DNA from: Bremerella alba
GTDB lineage: Bacteria; Planctomycetota; Planctomycetia; Pirellulales; Pirellulaceae
Direction of reading: 5' to 3'
Length of the DNA: 64,000 bases
Assembly (NCBI RefSeq): GCF_013618625.1
Contig: NZ_JABRWO010000007.1
Coordinates: 124,001 to 188,000, forward strand
A program made the position numbers and the translations under genes. A model generated the notes under the pieces. The model was not told the origin of the DNA, searched no databases, and was given only the letters and a program-made list of their open reading frames with translations. Shown one piece after another: positions 29,861-38,591 of this stretch (within the stretch, counting starts at the first letter, position 1; every line of letters starts with the position of its first letter).

Positions 29861-30274
29861 ATGAAATATCAACTCAAATTGAGCCTAACAGCCTTGGCTA
29901 TTATGTCGCTTGTTAGTCTTACAGGCTGTGGAAGTTCGAACGAAATTGAACGACATCATCTATCCGGTAAGGTGACCTTCCAAGGCAAACCGGTTCCCGT
30001 GGGAATGATCTCTTTCGAACCCTCGGGGAACGGCATTGGAGGCGGGTTTGCGCCCATTCGCGACGGAGAATATGACACCGCTGAAGATGGCCGTGGACAT
30101 CTCGGAGGGGTTAGCATGGTTCGAATTTCTGGATTCGATGGAATTGCCAATCCCAGCAATCCCGATGCTCCCCCGAATCCATTATTCTCTTCCGTTGAAA
30201 CGACCGTAACGCTTCCTGATTCAACGGATGAAATGGATTTCTCTCTACCCATGGACAATTCAGAAGCCAACTAA
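29861..30274 (+). CDS. Lipoprotein with carboxypeptidase regulatory-like domain
   Basis: A 137-aa protein with signal peptide and lipobox LTGC (Cys at about residue 24). The mature part is one Ig-like/transthyretin-like fold (HLSGKVTFQGKPVPVGMISFEPSG), the small lipoprotein that typically follows DUF1559 genes in Planctomycetes. Its role is unknown. A similar protein is encoded at 43038-43442, upstream of the second DUF1559 gene. Confidence 0.85.
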   Translation: MKYQLKLSLTALAIMSLVSLTGCGSSNEIERHHLSGKVTFQGKPVPVGMISFEPSGNGIGGGFAPIRDGEYDTAEDGRGHLGGVSMVRISGFDGIANPSNPDAPPNPLFSSVETTVTLPDSTDEMDFSLPMDNSEAN

Positions 30275-30464
30275 CTCGGTTCCTGAAATTGCAATCGATA
30301 GACCGAAAGCAGGAATAGCCGCCACCATCACCATTTTATCGATCTGTTGCCCTTCCGAATTAAAAGTGCGATCCAACAGAACTCCTCCGCGGCACCCAAG
30401 CCTCGGGGGAGTACTGCTGGGAGTTCCTCGCGCATCCCCCCATCGTTCTAGAAAGATCGTTCCC

Positions 30465-31649
30465 ATGAATCTAAACCGTCGAGATCTCTTAAAAGCTACC
30501 GCGATGGGGACAGGGGCAGTCATGCTTCCCACAATGCCCCACATGGCAAGGGCAGAATCCTATGGTACCGATCGTTCATTGATGTCTCCGGTCTCCGATC
30601 AGGTTGTCTGTGAATGGACTCCCCGATACCCGCGTCACGATCATCAGTTAATCTTTCCACTCGATCAAGACCGTCTCATGCTAGTCTGGTCCGAGTACTA
30701 CTCGAAAGCCAAAAACCCTTCGAAACAAATCGGTAAGGCGGGAGCCACCGATGAAGTCTCGTGTCAGATTTCGGCCATGACATCAACCGACCAGGGACGG
30801 ACATGGAGCGATCGACGCGTACTTCAACCCAATCAGTGGAAACATAACGTCAAGCATCCTAATCTCGTGCGGCTAACCAGCGACGAAATCCTGTTCTTCT
30901 ATGTTGGCTGGGACTCGCCTACCAACCGCAATATCTTCATGCGTCGCTCCGTCGACAATGGAGCTACCTGGGGAGATCAGGTTCAGGTCTCAAAACTAGG
31001 TTGGTATTGCAACAACGCCGATCGGGCCCTTCGCCTGAGTACCGGACGCGTGATCTTGCCGGCGCATGGTCCCTTCGACGAAAGTTACATCGGGGGCACA
31101 AGCTACAAAGGGGGCGACCTGCATTCCTTCGTCTACTATTCAGACGATGGATTTCAAACGTGGAAAACGAGCAGCAACAGCATGACCGCCGAGGGACGAG
31201 GGTGCCACGAACCAACGATTGTCGAGCTAAAAGACGGCCGTCTTTACTGCTTGCTGCGTAATACCAATCAAAGGCAGTATTTCAGCACCTCCAGCGATGG
31301 CGGCGAAAGGTGGTCCCAGCCGGAACCCACTGTGCTGACCTCGCCTGAGTCGCCGGCCATTTTGAAACGAATCCCCACCACAGGCGACCTGCTGGTGTTA
31401 TGGAACAACGTCAGTTCCAAATCGAATTGGCCTAGAACGCCTCTCAGCGTCGCGATTTCCGACGATGAAGCTAAAACTTGGAAGCATGTCAAAGATATCG
31501 ACAACCGCAAGAACTTTGACGCCGCGTATCCTTCCGTAACCTTCGTGGATGACGAGGCCTTGATTACGTACTACACGCGTTCCGCCAAGTGGAAACGGGA
31601 TTCGGAGATCACGCAAAGGATCTATAAGATCGATCAATTTTACGAGTAG
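30465..31649 (+). CDS. Exported sialidase (BNR repeat)
   Basis: A 394-aa protein. The ATG at 30465 begins MNLNRRDLLKATAMGTGAVM, a Tat signal; the frame is open 237 bp further upstream but without signal features. Four Asp-box motifs (S-x-D-x-G-x-x-W) are visible: SVDNGATW, SDDGFQTW, SSDGGERW and SDDEAKTW, giving the six-bladed sialidase-type propeller. An FRIP-like start is less clear. It likely removes sialic acid or a related terminal sugar from glycans in the periplasm or outside. The SASA/sialidase gene follows, consistent with handling O-acetylated sialoglycans. Confidence 0.87.
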   Translation: MNLNRRDLLKATAMGTGAVMLPTMPHMARAESYGTDRSLMSPVSDQVVCEWTPRYPRHDHQLIFPLDQDRLMLVWSEYYSKAKNPSKQIGKAGATDEVSCQISAMTSTDQGRTWSDRRVLQPNQWKHNVKHPNLVRLTSDEILFFYVGWDSPTNRNIFMRRSVDNGATWGDQVQVSKLGWYCNNADRALRLSTGRVILPAHGPFDESYIGGTSYKGGDLHSFVYYSDDGFQTWKTSSNSMTAEGRGCHEPTIVELKDGRLYCLLRNTNQRQYFSTSSDGGERWSQPEPTVLTSPESPAILKRIPTTGDLLVLWNNVSSKSNWPRTPLSVAISDDEAKTWKHVKDIDNRKNFDAAYPSVTFVDDEALITYYTRSAKWKRDSEITQRIYKIDQFYE

Positions 31650-31710
31650 ATCGATAGGATGACGGCCAACACTCCTGCCGTACCTTTTTAGCAAAACATC
31701 AGGGATGTTC

Positions 31711-31867
31711 AGGATAGCTCGTCTATCCTGGTCGGCGCAGCCGTTGGGAATTCGTAGCAAGAAGTGGGTACTGCAAACTTAGTTTCTAGCGAAACTGGGT
31801 TGGAACTTCTCACCTCTTCTCTGCTATTTCCCACGGACTTCGTCCGCCAGGATAGACGAGCTATCCC
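31711..31867. repeat. Long imperfect palindrome
   Basis: Two arms of about 76 bp surround a 4-nt centre: AGTTTC (31781-31786), TAGC, GAAACT (31791-31796). The outer ends GGATAGCTCGTCTATCC and its complement are nearly perfect and are themselves small hairpins. The element fills most of the space between the sialidase and SASA/sialidase genes and could fold into one long stem. Confidence 0.85.
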
Positions 31868-31946
31868 GGCCACCCAACATGCCCACAAAACGCCCGTCGC
31901 TTGTCTCTTAACGAACGCCTTTCTTTTATCGATAACTGGTGCTGCT

Positions 31947-33959
31947 ATGTTTCTACGTATCCTCCATTTCACACTGATTCTCCTCGTCCTCGCGACATCG
32001 GCCAAAGCTCAAACGAAACAAGCTTCTCAAAAGAATCTTGAGCTTTACGTATTGATGGGACAATCCAACATGGCAGGTCGCGGCGAATTGGAAGATACGC
32101 CGGAACCGATCCACCCGCGGGTGCAGATGTTGACGTTCGAGAACCAATGGGAACCGGCGATCGAACCTCTTCATAACGACAATCCGCATCTGGCAGGAGC
32201 CGGACTGGGCGCATCGTTCGCGAAGGAGATGGCAGAGGCCAAACCCATGGCCACAATTGGAATTGTGCCCTGCGCCGTGGGTGGAACACCCCTTTCGCGC
32301 TGGCAAAAGGGGGGCGAATTATACGAGCGAACCCTGAAACGTATCCAGGCAGCCATGCCAGCCGGAAAGCTCAAGGGTATCGTCTGGCACCAAGGCGAGA
32401 CCGACGCGTTGGACCCTGATTTGGCGTCGAGCTATGGAGAACGGCTTTCGACGATGATCGAAGATCTTCGAACCGATCTGTCGATGCCCAAACTCCCCTT
32501 CGTCGCAGGCCAAGTCGGCGACTTTGCCCCCGACATGCGAAAAGGGAAGACCAACCACTGGAAAATGGTCAATCGTCAAATTGCCGACTTGCCCCAGAGG
32601 AATACTTCGGTGGCGGTCGTGGAGTCCGTAGGCCTATCCGATCAAGGAGACTCTGTTCACTTTGATACGCCTTCGCTTCGAACGTTCGGAAAACGCTATG
32701 CCGCCGCCATGATAGATCTTCAGGCAAAGGCTGGCTCCGTCGCTCCCTATTCGTCGTTTCTTCCCCTGACCACCAATTCTGTGGCCCAAGTGAATCGTGC
32801 GAAAACGGCGGGTCTCCTCGATATCGCCCCGGTCAATCTACCGCAGCAAGACAATTCAGATTGCAATCATTTTGGCTGGCCTATCGCCACCACTGTCGGC
32901 GACACCATTGTGGTCATGCACCGGCGTATCCCAGGCCACAACCGCAAGGGAGCAGGAGCCCCTGACGATACGATGTCTTATGGGATTGTCTTGCGGAGTG
33001 AAGATGGCGGCCAAACATGGTCTTCGCCTTACGACCTTCGCGATTGCATGTCTCCCGAAAATCGTACGCGCGGAGGACTCGTCCCCCTTTCTCATCGAGC
33101 AAAATTCGATCCGAAAAACATGTCCCCCGAGGGCTACAAGATTCACCTGCATTCGATTGGTACCACGCGTGATGGCGCGATCGTCGCCATCAACAATCAT
33201 GGCGTCTTCCGCTCGGAGGATGCAGGCCGAACCTGGAAACACTTTCCCAAGGCCCTGCGTGAGGACACGTTTCCCCACGAAATGGTCAACTTAGGCCCCC
33301 GAATCATCGACCATCCGCAGCGCGGATTGCTCGCCTTCGGAAATTGGTTTGGCGAAGTCAACACGGCTCACACCTTACAAAACTCGCTCGTCATCCTCAG
33401 TTCGCAGGATGGCGGGGAGACCTGGACGACCGACGACCGCCCGGCGGGATTTCCTCAATATGAACCTGCCGCATTATTATTCAACGACGAAGTGCTATTC
33501 GTCACGCGAGACCAAACCAAGGTTCGTTCCCACAAACAAATGGCATGGAACAAAGAAGGAAATCCGATCGTCATCGACACGAACCTCAAGAATCCACGCT
33601 ATGTCGACACCGTTGATTTTAGTTTTAACCCTGTCACCAAACGATTCGAAATCGTACGAAGCGAACGTTACCACATGGAACTGTGGCTATGGAGTATCGA
33701 TCCCAAAGATTGGGAAACGGGGCAGTGGACCCGAGAATGTCGATTGTTGGGATGCGAAGGCAAGTTTTATCAAACCGCCGATGGATTTCATCCCGCAGGT
33801 GCCGTGATCGATGAGAAGAAAGGCGTCCAACACATTTTCATCTACAGCGGTCACCCCAATGGCCCCGCAGGTATCTTCAGAATTACACGTACGCTGGATA
33901 CACGACGTCTGACAACCGTTATATCGCAGGGTCAGGAGACGGTTTCCAACAATCATTAA
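31947..33959 (+). CDS. Sialate O-acetylesterase (SASA)-sialidase fusion protein
   Basis: A 670-aa exported protein. The start at 31947 (MFLRILHFTLILLVLATSAKAQ, a signal peptide) is chosen; the frame upstream only reads through the palindrome. Residues about 30-265 are a SASA/DUF303 SGNH esterase: LMGQSNMAGRG with the catalytic Ser, VWHQGETDA, and DSVHFDT with Asp/His. Residues about 280-650 are a sialidase propeller with Asp boxes RSEDGGQTW, RSEDAGRTW and SSQDGGETW. The fusion would deacetylate and desialylate the same glycan. It is probably cotranscribed with, or from its own promoter after, the sialidase at 30465. Confidence 0.88.
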   Translation: MFLRILHFTLILLVLATSAKAQTKQASQKNLELYVLMGQSNMAGRGELEDTPEPIHPRVQMLTFENQWEPAIEPLHNDNPHLAGAGLGASFAKEMAEAKPMATIGIVPCAVGGTPLSRWQKGGELYERTLKRIQAAMPAGKLKGIVWHQGETDALDPDLASSYGERLSTMIEDLRTDLSMPKLPFVAGQVGDFAPDMRKGKTNHWKMVNRQIADLPQRNTSVAVVESVGLSDQGDSVHFDTPSLRTFGKRYAAAMIDLQAKAGSVAPYSSFLPLTTNSVAQVNRAKTAGLLDIAPVNLPQQDNSDCNHFGWPIATTVGDTIVVMHRRIPGHNRKGAGAPDDTMSYGIVLRSEDGGQTWSSPYDLRDCMSPENRTRGGLVPLSHRAKFDPKNMSPEGYKIHLHSIGTTRDGAIVAINNHGVFRSEDAGRTWKHFPKALREDTFPHEMVNLGPRIIDHPQRGLLAFGNWFGEVNTAHTLQNSLVILSSQDGGETWTTDDRPAGFPQYEPAALLFNDEVLFVTRDQTKVRSHKQMAWNKEGNPIVIDTNLKNPRYVDTVDFSFNPVTKRFEIVRSERYHMELWLWSIDPKDWETGQWTRECRLLGCEGKFYQTADGFHPAGAVIDEKKGVQHIFIYSGHPNGPAGIFRITRTLDTRRLTTVISQGQETVSNNH

Positions 33960-33960
33960 A

Positions 33961-34008
33961 TTGCGGTCTCCCCGCACAGGACTCGAACCTTCATCGAAAG
34001 ATCCGCAA
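33961..34008 (-). other. tRNA-3'-end-like fragment inside an inverted repeat
   Basis: On the minus strand 33989-33968 reads GGTTCGAGTCCTGTGCGGGGAG, split here as GGTTCGAGTCC and TGTGCGGGGAG, resembling a T-loop plus acceptor strand. No D or anticodon arm is present. It lies between inverted sequences TTGCGGTCT (33961-33969) and AGATCCGCAA (33999-34008), directly beside the phage remnant. It could be a left-over attachment site. Confidence 0.35.
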
Positions 34009-34020
34009 AGATGGCGTTTA

Positions 34021-34503
34021 TTACAAGAACAGCATTCCTCTCTCGCTATACGGACTCACATACTCCACATGCCGAGTCGCCAAATCGACTGCCATCACGA
34101 GCGCCACGATCCCGTCAATGCGTTCCTGACTCTTCTTCTTCGATGGCTTCCAGTTATCGGCCACGTCCTGCTCAATCGCCGGTAGCCGTTCTCGCTCCCC
34201 TGGGTGATATAGCCAGGTGTTGCCATACGATGTGGACAATGGCTTGTATTGGGACCGCTTGTCATCGACCCACAGGAATTCAACGTGGTGATTTAGAAAG
34301 CCAGATAACTCGGCGGACGACAGAATGGGCATAATCTCGCCACCGCGGATCACCGTCAACTGATCGACGCGAACATAGCAGCCACCGACTTTAAGAATAC
34401 GATCGGTGATTTGCCCCATCGTGATGGCAACGGGAGTTATCTCAGGATCGATTCGAATCGTCGGATTGGTATCGTCTTCAGGAAAACCATCTGGAACGTT
34501 CAT
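34021..34503 (-). pseudogene. In-frame chimera: primase/helicase N-terminus joined to a terminase C-terminus
   Basis: The ORF from the ATG at 34503 begins NVPDGFPEDDTNPTIRIDPE and resembles the N-terminal part of replicative primase/helicase proteins of planctomycete integrative elements. After about 108 residues it switches, at LPA|IEQD, to the last 52 residues of a TerL-like terminase, nearly identical to the end of the gene at 55017 (WKPSKKKSQERIDGIVALV). The junction is in frame at about 34178. The helicase motor domain and the terminase ATPase are both absent, so neither function can remain. It overlaps the end of the upstream primase ORF by 26 bp. Confidence 0.75.
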
Positions 34504-35188
34504 CGAATGAGGTCTTCTGGCTGACCTTTCCATTCAGTTTCTCGTATTTCTGGGTTCGGACATGATCCTCCGCGTTCTCCCATGTCGTATCGAAATACCT
34601 GCTTCCACCTTCGGCAAACTTTCCAACCGATTCGACCTGCCGCCACAATTCATTTTTGTCGACGCCGTTTCGTACGGCAAAGCAGCAAACAGCAAAGTCG
34701 GCTTCCGAGCGAAGACCAGGCTCTGCAAGACCGCTGGCGGCAATGAGATCATCCAGCTTGTCAGCTTTTGATGCTGAAACCTTGCGTGGGCGAGATAGCG
34801 GCATGGAGGCAATTTTTTCAGCCCGTTCGACTGCCGCTGTTTTCTTCTTAAGTGGTTCAAACGTGGACAACGAGTAACGCCGTGACGAGTCGCACTGAAT
34901 CAATTCGGTCGGGATCGGCTCTTGGCCGTTACGCTGGTCCTTGCGATTGAATGTGCCTGGGAGCCGCATGAGACGCGAGAGATCGGTGGTGTGGTCGCCA
35001 CCCACGGCATCGGCAATTCCAGCAACAATGCCTTCTAAGTGCTGGGCCTTGGGACTGAGACGAGGAAGTCTTCGACGCTGGTCTAGGTAGATCATCTCGT
35101 CACCCCGCATGAAATACTTCCGTGGCGGTGACTTTTGCTCGCTCGAGTCTTCGGGCCACTCATTAAGAATGGGAGGAGGATCCTCCAC
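34478..35188 (-). CDS. Phage/plasmid primase-like protein, probably 5'-truncated
   Basis: A 236-aa ORF from GTG at 35188. It contains DLSRLMRLPGTFNRKDQRNG, the motif of RepB-type/prim-pol primases that follows the catalytic core, and a C-terminal region with NAEDHVRTQKYEKLNGK. The catalytic part expected upstream is mostly missing. The frame stays open for about 50 further codons without ATG (HWAWHQEKASPYPID) to a TAA near 35350. It overlaps the chimeric gene downstream, as expected for a primase-helicase replication pair. It is likely a remnant of an integrated element. Confidence 0.6.
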   Translation of the reverse strand: MEDPPPILNEWPEDSSEQKSPPRKYFMRGDEMIYLDQRRRLPRLSPKAQHLEGIVAGIADAVGGDHTTDLSRLMRLPGTFNRKDQRNGQEPIPTELIQCDSSRRYSLSTFEPLKKKTAAVERAEKIASMPLSRPRKVSASKADKLDDLIAASGLAEPGLRSEADFAVCCFAVRNGVDKNELWRQVESVGKFAEGGSRYFDTTWENAEDHVRTQKYEKLNGKVSQKTSFDERSRWFS

Positions 35189-35429
35189 ATCATCAATAGG
35201 GTAAGGGGAGGCCTTCTCTTGGTGCCAGGCCCAGTGGGCAGTCGTTGCGCAGCCGGCTGGCTTGCTGGGGAGATCGGCACCGGCTGTTTGCTTGATTGAG
35301 TGGCGGGATACGTGGGGATGGGCTTTTTGGGCTTCACGCGTTTACCTCGTATGACATCGCAGTCCAGGCAGCCGCCCGGTGGGATCTTGGTGGCGGGCTA
35401 ATTCTGGCGGACCAATTTTTTCAGTACGA
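35189..35429. other. Spacer between primase remnant and hsdR
   Basis: This stretch holds the in-frame upstream extension of the primase remnant on the minus strand and a proline-rich shadow frame. I see no terminator, although hsdR ends at 35430. Confidence 0.4.
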
Positions 35430-38400
35430 TCACATCCTGTTCTTCTTATAATTCTCAGCCTGAGCATAAATCTCTTTGTAAACCTCATCCCGGTCCACCG
35501 GCGGATAGCCATGATCTGCCAGCACCAGGATCAGGTGGACCTTCAACTCCGCTTTGATGTCATCTCGTTTGCTCCAGTCGGTGTACTTCACTTTGTCGTC
35601 GACGACCAGCTTCACAGCCTTGGACAGTTCGATCAGCTTGTCTTCCGGGTAGGTGAAGTCGTATTTGACGGCCAGGCTTTTCAGAATGTCGTAGAACGCC
35701 TTGTCTTCCAAGTCGATGCCCAGGTCGCCGAAGGAATCACGTTCGTCTTTTAGGGCTCGGAACATATCGACGATCTCGCTCGATAAGTCCTCCAATACCT
35801 CGCTTCTCAAGACATCTTCCTCGCTTCGCTCGTTGTATCGGTCGACCAACTCCCTGAACTTCTTGGCAAACTCGATTCCCTTGATCCGGTTCGTCTTTTT
35901 GAAATCCTCGATCGCTTTCGCCAGCATCTGCTGTAGCAGTTTGATCTTGGTGTTGGGAAGCTTGATCTTCTCGATCTTGGCCAGGTAGTCCTCGTCAAAG
36001 ATGTCGATTCCGTCGACGTTGCCCAGCTTGAAGATCTCTTCGACGCCATCGCTTTTCAGCGCTTCGGCAATCATCTCACGCACCCGGGCATTCATCTGGG
36101 CTGCGTCGGGCGCGTTCCCCTTAGTCAACTTGAAGACAATCGAACGTACCGCCAGGTAAAAATGGATCTGATCGCGCTGCGGCTCGCTCAGTGCTTCGCT
36201 GCCGCAACAGATGTCGTAGGCGGCTTTCATCCGCTTGACCAGCGTCATGAATCGCTTTTCGATCTTCTCGGTTAGCTGAACGTACTCGGCCGCTCGGTTC
36301 AGGCAGTTCAACTGCTCTACCGAGTTGCCTTGGAAGTAATCGGTCGCGTCGAATTTCTGGAACACCTGGCGAAGCAGATCCAAATGATCCTTCACCACGA
36401 CGACCGACTGGGCGATCTCCTCGATGTTCTGCTGGTCGGCCTTGTTGTAATGCGCCATCGCCAGATTCATCTGCGTCTTGATCCCGATGTAGTCGATCAC
36501 CAGGCCTTTCTGCTTCGACTCAAACTTCCGGTTCACGCGTGAAATGGTCTGGATCAAGTTATGGCGCTGAATCGGTTTGTCGATGTAGATGCTGTCCAAG
36601 GCTGGCACGTCGAATCCGGTCAGCCACATATCGACAACAATCGCGATCTTGAAATTCGATTTCAAGTTCTTGAACTGGCGGTCCAGCTCCTTGCGGTAAT
36701 CCTTACCTCCCAGCAGATCGTAAAGCTCCTTCTCGTCATCCTTGCCGCGCGTCATGATCATCTTGATCCGCTCCATCGGCTTGATCTTCTTCCGCTCGGC
36801 CTCGGTCAGTTTGGCCCCCTCGGCACACTCGCGGACTTCAGTCCACTCGGGGCGTAGGGCAATCACTTCTTTAAAGAACGCCCAGGCAATTTCACGCTTG
36901 CTGCAGACGAACATCGCCTTGCCCACGACCGTAGCACCCTCTGCGACGCGTTTTTCATAGTGGGCCACAAAGTCCGCGGCCAAGGCCTGAATGCGCTGGG
37001 GGTCTCCCAGAATCGCGTTCATCTGGGCCGATGCTTTCTTGCTCTCTTCAATCTGGTAGTCGCTGGCGCCTTCGTCCTCGCACCTCTGGTAGTACGCTTC
37101 AATCTCTTCCAGCTTCTGATTATCCAGCAGCACCTTGGCGGCGCGTCCCTCATAGACGATCCGCACCGTGATTTCGTCCCGCACCGATTCGGTCATCGTG
37201 TAGCTGTCGACCACTTCGCCGAAGACATCCAGCGTCGCGTCGATCGGGGTTCCCGTGAAACCGACATAAGTCGCATTGGGCAAGGAATCGTGCAGGTACT
37301 TGGCGAACCCGAACGTCTTCTTGACGCCTGACTCGGTCACCTTCACCTTCTGGTCCAGGTTAATCTGGCTGCGATGAGCCTCGTCGGAAATGCAGATCAC
37401 GTTCGTACGGTCGGTTAGCAGCTGCGTATCTTCGGTGAACTTGTGGATCGTCGTGAGAAACACGCCCCCGCTCTTGCGGCCTTCCAAAAGCTCACGCAGA
37501 TGCTCTCGACTTTCCACACTGATAACCGTCTGGTCCCCGATGAAGTTCTTGGCATCGGTGAACTGTTTCGAGAGCTGGTCGTCCAAGTCGGTGCGGTCGG
37601 TGATCAGCAGAATCGTGGGGCTCTCAAACTCGAGGCTCTTCATCAGCAGCCGCGTCAGAAATAGCATCGTATAGCTTTTGCCGCAGCCGGTCGCGCCGAA
37701 GTAGGTGCCCCCCTTACCGTCGCCGCCTGGTTTGCGATGCTCCAAAATGTGCTTATACAGCTTCTGGGCCGCGTAGAACTGTGGGTAGCGGCAGACGATC
37801 TTCACCTGGGCTTTGGAAACGTCGGGGAAGTGGATGAAGTTCTGGATCACCTGCCGTAGTCGCTGCTGGTCGAACAGGCCCTGTAGCATGGCATGCAGCG
37901 AGTTGATACCGTCTTTGGTAACGACCTCGTCGCCGGTGATCTTTTGCCACGTGTAAAAGAACTCGTAGGGGGCAAACAGCGAGCCCATTTTGTTGTTCAC
38001 CCCATCGCTGATCACGCACAGCGCGTTGTACTTCATCAGCTCAGGCACGTCACGGGCATAGCGAAGGATCAGCTGCTTGTAGGCATCGTGCAGCGTCGCG
38101 ATCTCGCGAATGGCACTCTTGAACTCAAACACAACCAGCGGCAACCCGTTGATGTACAAGATAAGGTCAGGAATCCGTTTCTCGCGCCCTTCGATCTCTA
38201 GTTGATTGACCACCTTGTAGATGTTGGTGTCGCTGGCTGGGTCTACCGCCTCGTAGTCGATCAGTTGGATGTAAAGGTCTTTCTGGCTGCGGTCTTCGCG
38301 TTTGAGCAGAAAGCCGTCGGAAACCCATTTGCAGAGCGTTTTATTGGAGTCGTACAGGTCGGCGGCGTTCAGAGCGTCGAGCTTGCGGATGATCGAGTCG

Positions 38401-38591
38401 ATCTCGCCATCGGTGATTTTGTCGGCCGAATATCGCTTGGCCAGAAAGGCCCGCAAGTCAGCACGAATCAGAACATCACTGGGATCACGCGCAAGGTCAC
38501 TGCCAAGCGTGTACGAGTAGCTTTGATCGGCCAACAGCTGGATGATCGCCTCTTCGAGCTTGGCTTCGGTGAATAGTTGCGTCGTGCTCAT
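35430..38591 (-). CDS. hsdR: Type I restriction enzyme, R subunit
   Basis: A 1053-aa motor and nuclease subunit. The PD-(D/E)xK nuclease is visible as PD141-142 followed by EFK156-158 (PDLILYINGLPLVVFEFK). The SF2 translocase has Walker A GATGCGKS (299-306), DEAH (403-406), a motif III-like GFTGTPID and a motif VI-like QTISRVNR. The C-terminal helical domain binds the methyltransferase core. It needs HsdM and HsdS for target recognition and cleaves unmethylated DNA away from the site. Its ATG overlaps the hsdS stop by 4 bp (ATGA), so it is the last gene of the hsdM-hsdS-hsdR operon. Confidence 0.96.
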   Translation of the reverse strand: MSTTQLFTEAKLEEAIIQLLADQSYSYTLGSDLARDPSDVLIRADLRAFLAKRYSADKITDGEIDSIIRKLDALNAADLYDSNKTLCKWVSDGFLLKREDRSQKDLYIQLIDYEAVDPASDTNIYKVVNQLEIEGREKRIPDLILYINGLPLVVFEFKSAIREIATLHDAYKQLILRYARDVPELMKYNALCVISDGVNNKMGSLFAPYEFFYTWQKITGDEVVTKDGINSLHAMLQGLFDQQRLRQVIQNFIHFPDVSKAQVKIVCRYPQFYAAQKLYKHILEHRKPGGDGKGGTYFGATGCGKSYTMLFLTRLLMKSLEFESPTILLITDRTDLDDQLSKQFTDAKNFIGDQTVISVESREHLRELLEGRKSGGVFLTTIHKFTEDTQLLTDRTNVICISDEAHRSQINLDQKVKVTESGVKKTFGFAKYLHDSLPNATYVGFTGTPIDATLDVFGEVVDSYTMTESVRDEITVRIVYEGRAAKVLLDNQKLEEIEAYYQRCEDEGASDYQIEESKKASAQMNAILGDPQRIQALAADFVAHYEKRVAEGATVVGKAMFVCSKREIAWAFFKEVIALRPEWTEVRECAEGAKLTEAERKKIKPMERIKMIMTRGKDDEKELYDLLGGKDYRKELDRQFKNLKSNFKIAIVVDMWLTGFDVPALDSIYIDKPIQRHNLIQTISRVNRKFESKQKGLVIDYIGIKTQMNLAMAHYNKADQQNIEEIAQSVVVVKDHLDLLRQVFQKFDATDYFQGNSVEQLNCLNRAAEYVQLTEKIEKRFMTLVKRMKAAYDICCGSEALSEPQRDQIHFYLAVRSIVFKLTKGNAPDAAQMNARVREMIAEALKSDGVEEIFKLGNVDGIDIFDEDYLAKIEKIKLPNTKIKLLQQMLAKAIEDFKKTNRIKGIEFAKKFRELVDRYNERSEEDVLRSEVLEDLSSEIVDMFRALKDERDSFGDLGIDLEDKAFYDILKSLAVKYDFTYPEDKLIELSKAVKLVVDDKVKYTDWSKRDDIKAELKVHLILVLADHGYPPVDRDEVYKEIYAQAENYKKNRM

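Noticed and set aside
31764..31946. Upstream start for the SASA/sialidase gene
   Set aside because: The extension merely translates the palindrome, and a proper signal peptide begins at 31947.
33968..33989. Functional tRNA gene
   Set aside because: Only the 3' part is recognisable, the T stem has a mismatch, and there is no D or anticodon arm.
35092..35337. Proline-rich ORF on the minus strand
   Set aside because: It overlaps the open upstream extension of the primase frame, is of low complexity and has no recognisable domain.
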